Assembly: GCF_019219825.1 (NCBI RefSeq)
Contig: NZ_JAHUXH010000015.1
Location: 62,001 to 126,000, forward strand
Origin: Streptomyces sp. TRM70350
GTDB lineage: Bacteria; Actinomycetota; Actinomycetes; Streptomycetales; Streptomycetaceae
Direction of reading: 5' to 3'
DNA length: 64,000 nucleotides
Every line of letters starts with the position of its first letter. Position 1 is the first letter of the stretch. Shown piece after piece: positions 33,796 to 42,185 of this stretch. The notes under the pieces are model-generated. The model worked only from the letters and a program-made list of their open reading frames with translations, ran no database searches and had not been told where the DNA came from. Position numbers and translations under genes: made by a program.

Positions 33796-34646
33796 GCCGC
33801 ACGCTCCTCGTCCTCGATGTCGCGCCCGGCATACAGTGCCGCCGCCATGCGCATGCCCTCCGACCAGGCCACCGGCCCGACCTCACCGAGCTTCAGCACC
33901 CGTCCCGCCGGGTCGGTGAAGACGAGGGGGCCGGTCTCCGTCTCCTCGTAGCCGTCGTAGTCGCCGACCCACACCCGGGCCTCCACGCCGCGGCCGTCCT
34001 CCAGCACGGAGCACACGGCGTGGCCGCCACGCACGCGGTAGCCGAGCTGAGTCGCCCGGCCGTGCAGGAACCGCAGTTCCTTGAAGGCACCGCCCGCGTA
34101 GTCCTCGACGGAGGCGGCCTCGGCATCGAGTGCGGCGGGCCGATGCCACACCTCGCGGAAGAGCTGCTGGGCGTGCTGCTCGACGCCGAGTTCGACGGCG
34201 AACTCCCGCAGCTCCTCCAGGTCGTCGAGCAGCACGGGGTGCGGCAGGCGGACCAGGCCAGGGGTGAGACGCACGGTGTCGCCGTCGAGGTCGACCAGGC
34301 CGAGGCCGCGCTCGGGGTCGGCGTCCCGCAGGAACCCGGCCACCACGCCGTCCGCGCCGGTGACCACCAGGTCGCGCAGGGCGGCCTGCCAGGCCGGGTC
34401 CGGCCACACGCGCGCGAGGACAGCGAACGGCACCGGCAGCGAACGCACCATCCACCGCTCGACGTCGGCCAGGCACTGCCGTTCGTGCCGCTCCAGCCAC
34501 TCGACGAGCTGACGCAGCCCCACCACCGCCGGATCGTCGGCGATCTTGGGCGGTACGGACTTCAGTCGCCGTCCCGCCGCGTTGCGGCACACCACCTTGC
34601 CGTCGTCGAGGGCGACTTCGTAGCCGCCGGCCGACACCCACCCCAT
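33792..34646 (-). CDS. DUF4132-domain protein, first gene of the MoxR/vWA operon
   Basis: 284 aa from ATG 34646 with GGGAGG upstream; a GTG at 34661 is possible. GYEVALDDGKVVCRNAAGRRLKSVP followed by helices ending in RWMVRSLPVPFAVLARVWPDPAW is the pattern of the DUF4132 C-terminal domain also found in E. coli YehI. Here it is a free-standing short protein. The later part reads FREVWHRP and TQLGYRVRGGHAV. It is the first of five genes joined by 4-bp overlaps or a gap of at most 5 bp; a possible -10 (TAGAGT, reverse complement of 34685-34690) lies about 40 bp upstream. Confidence 0.78.
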   Translation of the reverse strand: MGWVSAGGYEVALDDGKVVCRNAAGRRLKSVPPKIADDPAVVGLRQLVEWLERHERQCLADVERWMVRSLPVPFAVLARVWPDPAWQAALRDLVVTGADGVVAGFLRDADPERGLGLVDLDGDTVRLTPGLVRLPHPVLLDDLEELREFAVELGVEQHAQQLFREVWHRPAALDAEAASVEDYAGGAFKELRFLHGRATQLGYRVRGGHAVCSVLEDGRGVEARVWVGDYDGYEETETGPLVFTDPAGRVLKLGEVGPVAWSEGMRMAAALYAGRDIEDEERAA

Positions 34647-34689
34647 GCGTGCCTCCCGCACCCGCAGTGATCAAGTGACGGGGAACTCT

Positions 34690-34950
34690 AGAACAGGCCT
34701 CTGACAACGCGGTCCGGGTGCGGCCCGGGCGGGCGGAGCCGCAGGTCCTGATCGAGGCGCGCGCCCACGCCCGCCTCGGCGACGAGCCGTCGGCGTGCCG
34801 TGCCCTGGCCACCGCCGAGGATTTCTGCGGCAAAGGGCATGGCGCACCGGACACTCCGGAGTGGATGGACTTCTTCTGGCATGCCCGGATCGTCACCGAC
34901 GCAGTCGAGATCTTCCGTGACCTCCGGAAGACCACATGCCGCAAAAGCAG
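34690..34950 (+). pseudogene. Tail of a TPR-containing regulator, truncated
   Basis: The plus strand reads VLIEARAHARLGDEPSACRALATAEDF, then PEWMDFFWHARIVTDAVEIFRDL, which resembles the C-terminal TPR region of Streptomyces XRE-type regulators (ALARLGD...AL..AE...PEWI.FF). No helix-turn-helix or plausible start precedes it, and the frame runs on into unrelated sequence. The rest of 34951-35114 shows nothing. Confidence 0.4.
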
Positions 34951-35114
34951 CCGATGGCGCCGCGGCGTACCCCTCAATCGTCCAGCATCCCGTCGTCCGC
35001 GCGGGCGCTCGGCGCGACTCCGGCAGGGCTTCTCGCCCAGCAGCGCAGCGGGGCGTGGAGGTTCGTGATCTGCACAGCCAGGGGCTTCCCTAACTTGGGT
35101 GGGGGCGTGGACGA

Positions 35115-35870
35115 TCAGGTGTCGCCCTCGGCGGCGACCGACCCCGCTTTGGCCAGGGCGCTGTCCGGGTCGAGGTACGTCCCGCCGCGCACCCGGGGAT
35201 GCAACGCGGCGTCGAAGTCGTACCGCAGGGGTTGGCCGGTGGGGATGTTGAGCCGGTGGACCTCGTCTTCGGACAGGTGGTCCAGGACTGTGGCCAGGGC
35301 GCGCACGGAGTTGCCGTGGGCGACCACCAGCACCGTGGCGCCGGTGAGGAGTTGAGCGGCGAGCACGTCCGCCCAGTACGGGGCGACGCGGGCGGTCATG
35401 TCGGCCAGGCTCTCTACGGCGGGCACGGCGTCGGGGCGCAGGGCAGCGTAGCGGGGATCTGCGCGTAGCCGCGTCAGCTGCTCAGCGGACAGGGGATCGG
35501 GCTTGCCGTGCAGCGAGCGGCGCCAGTGGTGGTAGAGGGTGGGGCCCGCTTCCGCGCGGACCTCCTTCTTGCGGCGGCCGGTCAGGGCGCCGTACTGGCG
35601 CTCGTTGAGCCGCCAGGTGCGCTGCACGGGGACCCACGATCGGTCCAGCGTGTCGAGGAGGAGGTCGGCGCTGCGGATCGAGCGGGCCATGACCGACGTG
35701 TGGACGGTGTCCGGCAGCAGTCCGTGCCGGGCCAGCAGTTCGCCGGCCGTCGCCGCCTCCCGTTCGCCGTTCTTGGTGAGCGGGACGTCCAGCCAGCCGG
35801 TGAAGCGGCCGGCGGCGTTGGCCGTGCTCTGCCCGTGCCGCAGCAGGACCAGTGTGCCCGGCACGGTCAT
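35115..35870 (-). CDS. gpmA: 2,3-bisphosphoglycerate-dependent phosphoglycerate mutase
   Basis: 251 aa from ATG 35870 with GGAGGG upstream; the frame extends to 36116 but without a ribosome site and into the next gene. LVLLRHGQSTANAAGRFTGW carries the phospho-accepting His in RHG; RSADLLLDTL, then WRLNERQYGALTG, and VLVVAHGNSVRALA gives the second His. All dPGM signatures are present. It interconverts 3- and 2-phosphoglycerate in glycolysis. The residue after the usual KKE motif (RRKKEVRAEAG, family TGLNK-A-E) is divergent, so it is probably a secondary isozyme. Confidence 0.9.
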   Translation of the reverse strand: MTVPGTLVLLRHGQSTANAAGRFTGWLDVPLTKNGEREAATAGELLARHGLLPDTVHTSVMARSIRSADLLLDTLDRSWVPVQRTWRLNERQYGALTGRRKKEVRAEAGPTLYHHWRRSLHGKPDPLSAEQLTRLRADPRYAALRPDAVPAVESLADMTARVAPYWADVLAAQLLTGATVLVVAHGNSVRALATVLDHLSEDEVHRLNIPTGQPLRYDFDAALHPRVRGGTYLDPDSALAKAGSVAAEGDT

Positions 35871-35992
35871 GACGGCCCTCCACTCGATGCCTCCGTCGCC
35901 GCCTGCGGGAGGCGTCGATCTCGCCGTAGGCCTGGTCGCGGCCCGTCTTCCCCGTACCGGTCTCCTTCCAACCAAGGGGAAGGGCGTGTGGG

Positions 35993-36274
35993 TCACGTGC
36001 CGCAGATGCGCTGTGCTTGGGATGCCGTCCTGTCGAGGTCGGCCTTGGCGTCGGCCACTGCTTGCTCCCCGACGATGCCCGGGTGCCCGCCTTGAGCGAT
36101 GAGGTCCTGGTACCACTTCACCGTGTCTTCGTAGTCCTTCTCCGCCATCTCAGCGACCGCCATGGCCTTGGCGCAGTCGTCCGGCACGACGACGGACGCT
36201 GCGTGAGCTGCTGAGGGCAGAGCGAAGGCAAGGACGGCCGAGGCCACGCCGATGAGCAGGCGTAGAGACACCAT
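35993..36274 (-). CDS. Small secreted protein
   Basis: 93 aa from ATG 36274 with GGAGG six bases upstream. MVSLRLLIGVASAVLAFALPSAAHA is a clear Sec signal peptide with A-H-A cleavage; the mature part (about 68 aa) is a charged helical segment with two cysteines (DDCAKAM, QRICGT) likely to form a disulphide. Not recognised. It follows another small secreted protein by 31 bp, so the two are probably cotranscribed. Confidence 0.75.
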   Translation of the reverse strand: MVSLRLLIGVASAVLAFALPSAAHAASVVVPDDCAKAMAVAEMAEKDYEDTVKWYQDLIAQGGHPGIVGEQAVADAKADLDRTASQAQRICGT

Positions 36275-36305
36275 GGAAAACCTCCGAACGAAAAAGGCGC
36301 TGACA

Positions 36306-36650
36306 CTACGACGTAAGCTCAACCCACCGGCTGGAGTCGGCGGTGGCTACACACCGGTCGAAGGGATTGGAATCGCCCTGCTGCTCCTGGCAGCGCCAAG
36401 CGGTCCCACCGACGAGGACGGTCACGGGGGAGCCGTTTGAGCTGCGTGCTTGGTAGGCATTGGCGACCTGAAGAGCGGTGGCACACGACGTGCTGCCGCT
36501 CCCGAACACGGCGAGTCCGTGGACACTGTCCGACCCGCAGTACCGGCCGGGCGCCGCGTCAGCGCTCGCGGTGAGCGCAGTCAGGGCCGAGACTGCCAGG
36601 ACTGCGACGACCGCCGGACCGGCCCTTACCGCTCTTTTCAACGATTGCAT
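36306..36650 (-). CDS. Small secreted cysteine-containing protein
   Basis: 114 aa from ATG 36650, AGGAGGG upstream. Signal peptide MQSLKRAVRAGPAVVAVLAV plus SALTALTASADA with A-D-A cleavage; mature part of about 80 aa with four cysteines (YCGSDS, SCATAL, WRCQEQ, DRCVATA) and a hydrophobic/beta pattern. I know similar small secreted Streptomyces proteins but no function. First of a two-gene unit. Confidence 0.75.
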   Translation of the reverse strand: MQSLKRAVRAGPAVVAVLAVSALTALTASADAAPGRYCGSDSVHGLAVFGSGSTSCATALQVANAYQARSSNGSPVTVLVGGTAWRCQEQQGDSNPFDRCVATADSSRWVELTS

Positions 36651-36878
36651 CCTGAAGCCCTCCTTCCGCGCCCATGGGCGGCTACGGCATGAGCGAAGCC
36701 GCAACTGTGCCAGGCCGAGCGAAGTACCAACTGGGCGTCCGCGCCAGGATCGTGGCCGGTCAGCCGCACCGCCTGCACGAAAGCACCCCCACCCCCACCA
36801 TCACTCACTCGGCCCAGCCCTGCCACTCGGACAGCCCCTTTCGGCTTCGCCGGGCATCTGCCCAGGGAGGACGTCGAT

Positions 36879-37219
36879 GGTTTACGCCGGGCAATCTGCG
36901 GGCTTGCTGGTGGCCGCGGCCATGGTGGCATCAGCCGCCGCGTGCGCGGCGGGCAGCAGCGGCGACGGCGAGGAAGCGGCGTCCTGTTCTACCAGGCCCG
37001 GTATCGGTACCGAACGTATCGGGACGTTGCCAACGTGGAGTTCACCGTCGGGGAGGAAGTCGCGGAGGCGGGGACGACAGAGACCGTCTACGAGGTGGAC
37101 GGCATCTCTCCCGAGGTGGCCATCGCCGTCGGGACACACCCGATGAAGTCGTGTTCGTGGCCGCCTATTCCGGTGCGGAGTTTCCGTCCGAGGCGGAGGA
37201 TGTGGTGGGTGGCTCGTGA
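36879..37219 (+). pseudogene. Frameshifted lipoprotein gene (DUF6281-like)
   Basis: ATG 36879 behind AGGGAGG starts MVYAGQSAGLLVAAAMVASAAAC, a lipoprotein signal with cysteine, in one frame. Near 36985 the coherent reading moves to a second frame (FYQARYRYRTYRDVANVEFT, then VGEEVAEAG and YEVDGISPEVAIAVG) and near 37140 to a third (DEVVFVAAYSGAEFPSEAED, stop at 37219). Joined, this would be a lipoprotein of about 110 aa resembling DUF6281-type Streptomyces lipoproteins. Two indels, or sequencing errors, break it. Confidence 0.5.
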
Positions 37220-37699
37220 TGCCGGGTATGTGGCGCGGCCGCCGGATGGTGGCGGCGTCCGGTGTTGGTCCCGGTGGGTGTGCGGTCCGCGCAGCCTGCC
37301 GTGCGCTGCCTCAGAGGTGACGAAGGACAGGGCCGACGTTGCGGCCGCGTCGTTGGCGGAGGGGCGGGCGGGGCTGCGACCGGCTTCCGTGTCCTGTATC
37401 TCCCACGGCCAGGACGCGGCGGCTCGTGCCGTGGGCTGTCGCAGCGGAAGCGATGCACATAGCGGAGGTGCTGCACGGGGGCAAGGGCCGGCCGGGACCG
37501 ACTCCGTGGTGCAGCTGCAGCTCGACGACGGCGCAGGGCTGACCATGCACGTGAACGCGGCCGCCCCCCTCAGGACGGCCCGCAGGGCACCGCCCGGCAC
37601 GCCCTGGGCGCGCAGCAGTCCTTCGGCGGCGGCCCCGGTGGCCGCGGGTGTGCATTCAAGGCGTCAAGGTGTGCCCGGATCAACGGACAGCCGGACGTT
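37220..37699. other. Gene-poor interval
   Basis: No convincing gene in 480 bp. A short plus-strand patch (HIAEVLHGGKGRPG, then in another frame DSVVQLQLDDGAGLTMHVN near 37500-37560) has protein-like composition, suggesting further decay, but I cannot identify it. Confidence 0.3.
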
Positions 37700-37996
37700 T
37701 CACTCGCCGATGAAGCGATCGACTCTCACTTCGGTGAGTGAGTCCAGCGCATCGAGCTGTGCGGCCGCCGCGGCGATCTGGTCGTGTTCCCTCCGCAGAA
37801 TGCGGATGCGGTAGCACTTGATCACTCGCACGAGGTCGTCCACGGCCAGTTCGGCCTCGTCGTTGTCGACCATGTGGACGATCGACCGCAGTGCTGCTAT
37901 GGGGCCCTTCTCTCCCGTCAGCCGGCCCGTGATGCTCTCGGCGGCCGCACGGATGAGCACCTCGGGCGAGTCGGGTATGTTCATCTTCTGAGGCAT
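37700..37996 (-). CDS. Small helical protein, probable immunity protein of a toxin pair
   Basis: 98 aa, ATG with GAGGGAG upstream. The sequence is all-helical with an acidic middle (HMVDNDEAELAVDDLVRVI, then REHDQIAAAAAQLDAL), the size and composition of small immunity proteins such as the MafI-like group. It starts 7 bp after the end of a broken toxin-like domain in the same direction, the usual toxin then immunity order. The immunity role is inference; the reading frame and ribosome site are good. Confidence 0.6.
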   Translation of the reverse strand: MPQKMNIPDSPEVLIRAAAESITGRLTGEKGPIAALRSIVHMVDNDEAELAVDDLVRVIKCYRIRILRREHDQIAAAAAQLDALDSLTEVRVDRFIGE

Positions 37997-38003
37997 GCTC
38001 CCT

Positions 38004-38400
38004 CTAAAAGTCAGCCGGTCGGTTGGAACAGGCGGTGGTCACACACAGCCGCTTCCTGTCGGGGGCCGCGGTGGTGCGGTAGTACCCGTAGACCGTGTAC
38101 TTCTTCTTACGGCATCCGCAGCCGGTCCAGTACGAGTACGCTGTGTCCCGCTTGCCGCCGTGGACACCGTCCCACATGTTCGGCCACTTGCCCGAGGCGA
38201 GCGCCTTCTTGAGGTCGCTTTGCAAGGCGGCGCTGGACCTACAGGCGGATCGCTCCGCCTTTCCGACGCGCTTGTCCATGACGTGCCGGAGACCGAACGT
38301 GCCGTACTTCTAGCCGTTCACCGCGACGTCGGCCGTGCTTGCCTCACGGATGGTCATCCAGTGGCTGCCGGGGGAGTGCGACCACATGAAGATGCGGCAC
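38004..38400 (-). pseudogene. Broken C-terminal toxin-like domain
   Basis: The minus strand carries RIFMWSHSPGSHWMTIREAS..VNG, then an in-frame TAG (38310-38312), then KYGTFGLRHVMDKRVGKAER, KWPNMWDGVH, YTVYGYYRTT and RLCVTTAC up to a stop at 38004. The RHVMDKR opening, Trp-rich middle and ending beta-strands recall BECR/EndoU-like nuclease domains at polymorphic-toxin tips. The ATG at 38279 after the stop has no ribosome site, so the piece is not a free gene. Upstream of 38400 no delivery domain is left. Confidence 0.4.
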
Positions 38401-38661
38401 TTTCAGCCTTGCCCGTGCGGGAGGCGCCGTTCTCGTCGCTGTCGGCGACCGTCCCGGCCGAGAGGCCGGCCGTCCCTGCCGCCGGTCCGCCACTCGTCGA
38501 GCGCATGACCCGAGGCTAGACCCGTCGCCCGGAGCCCGCCACCGAGGCCCCGCAACGCGTGCTCCGGTCGCCGATCCAACCAGGCCGAGATCACTCGGTC
38601 GGGGTTCCTTCGTCAGAAATGGGGCTGCGCCCGCCCTGATGGACCCGTAGGGTGGATCTTT

Positions 38662-38679
38662 ATGAGGAACGGCATCTGA
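38662..38679 (+). CDS. Leader peptide of hflX (five codons)
   Basis: ATG AGG AAC GGC ATC TGA, encoding MRNGI, with AGGGTGG nine bases upstream. It is 243 bp before the hflX start and followed by alternating GCGGC/GCCGC hairpins, the layout of ribosome-stalling attenuators that control antibiotic-response genes. Too short for codon statistics; support is position and structure. Confidence 0.5.
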   Translation: MRNGI

Positions 38680-38688
38680 TTCTGTGAC

Positions 38689-38830
38689 GCGGCGCGTCGA
38701 GAGCGCCGCCCCGTAGCGGCCCCGTCCGCCGAGCCCGCCGTAAGGCCTCGGGCTCTCCCGCGGTGCCGCTCACTGGTGTGCCCTGATGCCTGGTTCCGGT
38801 GCCGCTGAGCTGCGGCCTTTCGCTTCCTTT
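38689..38830 (+). promoter_or_regulatory. Probable transcription attenuator upstream of hflX
   Basis: Hairpin 1 is GCGGCGC (38689-38695) with GCGCCGC (38703-38709). Its right half can instead pair as GCCGC (38705-38709) with GCGGC (38716-38720). GAGCCCG (38731-38737) pairs with CGGGCTC (38749-38755). The last hairpin, GCCGC (38801-38805) with GCGGC (38812-38816), is followed by CTTTCGCTTCCTTTTG, a T-rich run rare in this genome and typical of an intrinsic terminator. A ribosome stalled on the leader ORF could shift the pairing and let transcription enter hflX. Confidence 0.5.
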
Positions 38831-38921
38831 TGTCACCGCCTGTCGGCTGTCCTGTCGAGTCCGGACCAGCGTACTTCTGTACGACCCAGTTCAGAACCGC
38901 CCGTGAAACGGAAGGACTTCT

Positions 38922-40370
38922 ATGACACGCCCCGAGAACTCCGCCTCCCGCCATCAGCGCGCCGATGCGCTCATGGACGACCGGCTCGCCGTGCCCGGCG
39001 CTGACGACTTCGACGGCGAGCAGTTCGAACGGGAGGAGCGGGCCGCACTGCGCCGTGTCGCCGGCCTGTCCACCGAACTCAGCGACGTCACCTCGGTCGA
39101 GTACCGGCAACTCCGCCTGGAACGGGTCGTCCTGGTCGGTATCTGGACCTCGGGCACGGTGGACGAGGCCGAGCGCTCCCTCGCCGAACTCGCCGCCCTG
39201 GCCGAGACGGCCGGCGCCCTGGTGCTGGACGGGGTCATCCAACGACGCCAGAAGCCCGACCCGGCCACGTACATCGGGTCCGGCAAGGCCTCGGAACTGC
39301 GGGACATCGTGGACGATGCCGGAGCCGACACCGTGATCTGTGACGGTGAGCTCAGCCCTGCCCAGCTGGTGCGGCTGGAGGAGGTCGTCCGCGTCAAGGT
39401 CGTCGACCGTACGGCTCTGATCCTGGACATCTTCGCGCAGCACGCGAAGACCCGTGAGGGCAAGGCCCAGGTGGCGCTGGCGCAGATGCAGTACATGCTG
39501 CCCAGGCTGCGCGGCTGGGGGCAGTCGCTGTCCCGGCAGATGGGCGGCGGCGGGGGCGGCGGTATGGCCACCCGTGGTCCCGGCGAGACGAAGATCGAGA
39601 CGGACCGTCGGCAGATCCAGAAGAAGATGTCCCAACTGCGCCGGGACATCGCGTCCTTGAAGACGGGCAGGGACATCAAGCGGGAGGAGCGGCGGCGCAA
39701 CAACGTGCCGTCCGTGGCCCTCGCCGGCTACACCAACGCCGGCAAGTCTTCGCTGCTGAACCGGCTCACCGGAGCGGGTGTCCTGGTGCAGAACGCCCTG
39801 TTCGCCACCCTGGACACCACCGTGCGGCGGGCCGAGACCCCCAGCGGGCGCACGTACACCCTCACCGACACCGTCGGTTTCGTACGCCATCTGCCCCATC
39901 ACCTCGTCGAGGCGTTCCGCTCCACGATCGAGGAGGTGGCCGACGCGCATCTCGTCCTGCATGTGGTCGACGGGTCACATCCCGACCCGTGGGCGCAACT
40001 CGGCTCCGTGCGGGAGGCGCTGCGGGACGTCGGCGCCGCCGCGAGCGCGGAGGTCCTGGTCGTCAACAAGGCCGACGCGGCCGACCCCGACGTACTGGCC
40101 CGCCTGCTGGACGACGAACCGGACGCGATCGTCGTCTCCGCGCGGACCGGGCAGGGCGTCGACGAACTGCGCGCCCTCATCGACGAGCGGCTGCCGAGGC
40201 CGACCGAGGAGGTCGAGGTCATGCTGCCCTACTCGGCGGGCGGCCTCATCTCCCGCGCCCACCGTGAGGGCGAGGTCCTCTCCGTCGAGCACACGGCGCA
40301 GGGCACGCTGCTCAGGGCCCGGGTGGAACCAGCTCTCGCGTCTGAGCTGAAGGCGCATCCGACCGTCTGA
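38922..40370 (+). CDS. hflX: GTPase HflX (ribosome-associated)
   Basis: 482 aa, ATG behind GGAAGGA. HflX N-terminal domain about 60-200 (YIGSGKASELRDIV, ILDIFAQHAKTREGKAQVALAQ), Gly-rich GGGGGGMATRGPGETKIE (from about 208), then the G domain: GYTNAGKSS (269-277), DTVGF (316-320), NKAD (382-385). HflX splits or rescues stalled 70S/50S ribosomes, and some actinobacterial copies are induced by, and protect against, macrolides and lincosamides. It is shorter at the N-terminus than the housekeeping Streptomyces HflX I remember and sits beside an ABC-F gene, so it is probably a dedicated paralogue under its own attenuator. Confidence 0.93.
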   Translation: MTRPENSASRHQRADALMDDRLAVPGADDFDGEQFEREERAALRRVAGLSTELSDVTSVEYRQLRLERVVLVGIWTSGTVDEAERSLAELAALAETAGALVLDGVIQRRQKPDPATYIGSGKASELRDIVDDAGADTVICDGELSPAQLVRLEEVVRVKVVDRTALILDIFAQHAKTREGKAQVALAQMQYMLPRLRGWGQSLSRQMGGGGGGGMATRGPGETKIETDRRQIQKKMSQLRRDIASLKTGRDIKREERRRNNVPSVALAGYTNAGKSSLLNRLTGAGVLVQNALFATLDTTVRRAETPSGRTYTLTDTVGFVRHLPHHLVEAFRSTIEEVADAHLVLHVVDGSHPDPWAQLGSVREALRDVGAAASAEVLVVNKADAADPDVLARLLDDEPDAIVVSARTGQGVDELRALIDERLPRPTEEVEVMLPYSAGGLISRAHREGEVLSVEHTAQGTLLRARVEPALASELKAHPTV

Positions 40371-40379
40371 ACCAGCAAG

Positions 40380-40411
40380 GGGTGCGCGGTCCACGACCGG
40401 ACCGCGCACCC
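40380..40411. terminator. Bidirectional terminator between hflX and the ABC-F gene
   Basis: GGGTGCGCGGTCC (40380-40392), loop ACGACC, GGACCGCGCACCC (40399-40411): perfect 13-bp stem between converging genes. It also marks a natural left border of the biosynthetic cluster. Confidence 0.85.
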
Positions 40412-40470
40412 GCGGGGCCGCCCCGGCCGTGCCCCCGAGCCCGGGGCCGCCGGAGCGGCGCACATCGGTG

Positions 40471-42108
40471 TCAGTGACCTGACCGTGCGGTCGCGACGCC
40501 GGTTGTCTCGCCGTTCTTCAGGATGAGTTCAGGACCCTCCCAGGAACGGCGCAGCCAGCGGTCGTGGGAGGCCACGACGACGGCACCGGGCGCCGTCTTC
40601 AGCGCCTCCTCCAGCTCCTCGGCGAGGCTGAGGGAGAGATGGTTGGTCGGCTCGTCCAGCAGCAGGACGTCCGGCGGCCGGGCGATCAGCAGGGCGAGCG
40701 CGACCCGGCGGCGCTGGCCGATGGACAGCTGCCCCACCGGCCTGCCGAGGTCCCGGGCCGGCAGCAGCCCCAGCTGCGACAGCGGCGGGGAGTCCTCCCG
40801 TGCGGCCCGCTCGTACAACTGGCTCGCGCTGCGGCGGCCGTCGGCGAAGTCGACGTCCTGCTCCAGGAGGCCGACGCGCACTCCGGGCGCCCGCTCCACC
40901 GTCCCGCAGTCCGGTGCGAGGCGGCCGGCGACCACGTTCAGCAGGGTCGACTTGCCCGCCCCGTTGGGGCCCGTGACCAGCAGCCGCTCCACGGGGCCGA
41001 CATCGAGACGCTCGACGCGCAGCCGCCCGGCCAGCTCCACGGCGCGCAGCGACACCGCGGGCTCGTCCTCCTGAGCCGCCCTCCCGGTGAGCGTGGCGGC
41101 GAACCGCAGCGGAGGCGGCGGCTTGCGCACCTGAGCGCGTTCCAGCTCCTCCAGCCGGTGCTGCGCGTTGCGGATCCGCCGCGAGATCTGCCGCTGCACG
41201 CGCCCGCCGGCCCGGTCGTAGGCCATCTTGTTGTTGTCCTTCATGGCCCGCGCGTGGTTGACGGCCCGGGCGGTCACGTCCACCGAGGTGCGCAGCTGGG
41301 CGAGTTCCTCCTGCTCGGCCTCGTACTGCTGCTCCCAGCGCAGCCGTTCCAGCCGCTTGGCCTCAAGGTAGTACGAGTACGAGCCGCCGTAGTGCGTCAC
41401 GCCGCCGCGGGAGGGGTCGAGGTCGAGGATGTCGGTGCACACCGCGTCCAGGAACATCCGGTCGTGGGAGGCCAGCACCACCGCGCCGGGCATCTCGTTC
41501 AGCCGTTGCTCCAGGAAGCCGACCGCGTCGTCGTCCAGGTGGTTGGTCGGCTCGTCGAGCAGCATGGCCTCCGGCTGACGGATGAGCAGGGCCGCCAGCG
41601 CCAGGCGGGAGCGCTGCCCACCGGACAGCGTGCCGAGCGCTCGCGTCGGCTCCACGGAGCCCAGGCCCAGACCGGCGAGCACCAGCTGGGCACGCCGGTC
41701 GGCGTCCCACAGGTCGTGATGCTGGGCCCACTCCAGCGTGTCGCCGTAGTCAGCGAGGACGTCCCCGTCGTCCGGACGCTGCTCCAGGAGGGCCGACAGT
41801 CTCTCCAGCCGGGCCGCGGCGGCGCGGATGTCGAACAGGGCGTCGTCGACCACGTCCTGCACGGTGGTGTCCGCAGCGAACGGCAGCTCCTGCCGGAGGA
41901 ATCCGCAGTCCTGGGGCCGTTCGATCGTTCCGGCGTCCGGTTCCTCGACACCCGCGAGCAGCCGCAGCAGCGTCGATTTCCCGACACCGTTCTCTCCGAC
42001 CAGGCCCACACGCTGACCGGGGGAGACCGACAGCGACAGCCCGTTCAGCACCCGGTGGTCCGCGTAGTACTTGACGAGGTCACCGGCGTGTAAGCGCACA
42101 GTTGGCAT
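40471..42108 (-). CDS. ABC-F ribosome-protection protein (antibiotic resistance type)
   Basis: 545 aa from ATG 42108. Two ATPase cassettes without membrane spans: GENGVGKST (38-46), LSGGQRSRLALAALL, LLDEPTNHLD; second copy GPNGAGKST, LSIGQRRRVALALL, LLDEPTNHLS. The linker between them (MKDNNKMAYDRAGGRVQRQI) is the basic coiled coil that reaches the peptidyl-transferase centre in ARE ABC-F proteins. Relatives TlrC, OleB, LmrC and VarM give self-resistance to macrolides, lincosamides and streptogramins in producers. Directly downstream (77 bp) of an MFS exporter and next to NRPS/PKS genes, it is the probable self-resistance gene, pointing to a 50S-targeting product. Confidence 0.92.
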   Translation of the reverse strand: MPTVRLHAGDLVKYYADHRVLNGLSLSVSPGQRVGLVGENGVGKSTLLRLLAGVEEPDAGTIERPQDCGFLRQELPFAADTTVQDVVDDALFDIRAAAARLERLSALLEQRPDDGDVLADYGDTLEWAQHHDLWDADRRAQLVLAGLGLGSVEPTRALGTLSGGQRSRLALAALLIRQPEAMLLDEPTNHLDDDAVGFLEQRLNEMPGAVVLASHDRMFLDAVCTDILDLDPSRGGVTHYGGSYSYYLEAKRLERLRWEQQYEAEQEELAQLRTSVDVTARAVNHARAMKDNNKMAYDRAGGRVQRQISRRIRNAQHRLEELERAQVRKPPPPLRFAATLTGRAAQEDEPAVSLRAVELAGRLRVERLDVGPVERLLVTGPNGAGKSTLLNVVAGRLAPDCGTVERAPGVRVGLLEQDVDFADGRRSASQLYERAAREDSPPLSQLGLLPARDLGRPVGQLSIGQRRRVALALLIARPPDVLLLDEPTNHLSLSLAEELEEALKTAPGAVVVASHDRWLRRSWEGPELILKNGETTGVATARSGH

Positions 42109-42185
42109 GGAAAGGGACCTTCTCGTTCCTGATCGGGGGCAGCAAGCGACGGTCGGGGACGGGCGCGCGGCTCCGCCGGCCGGTC

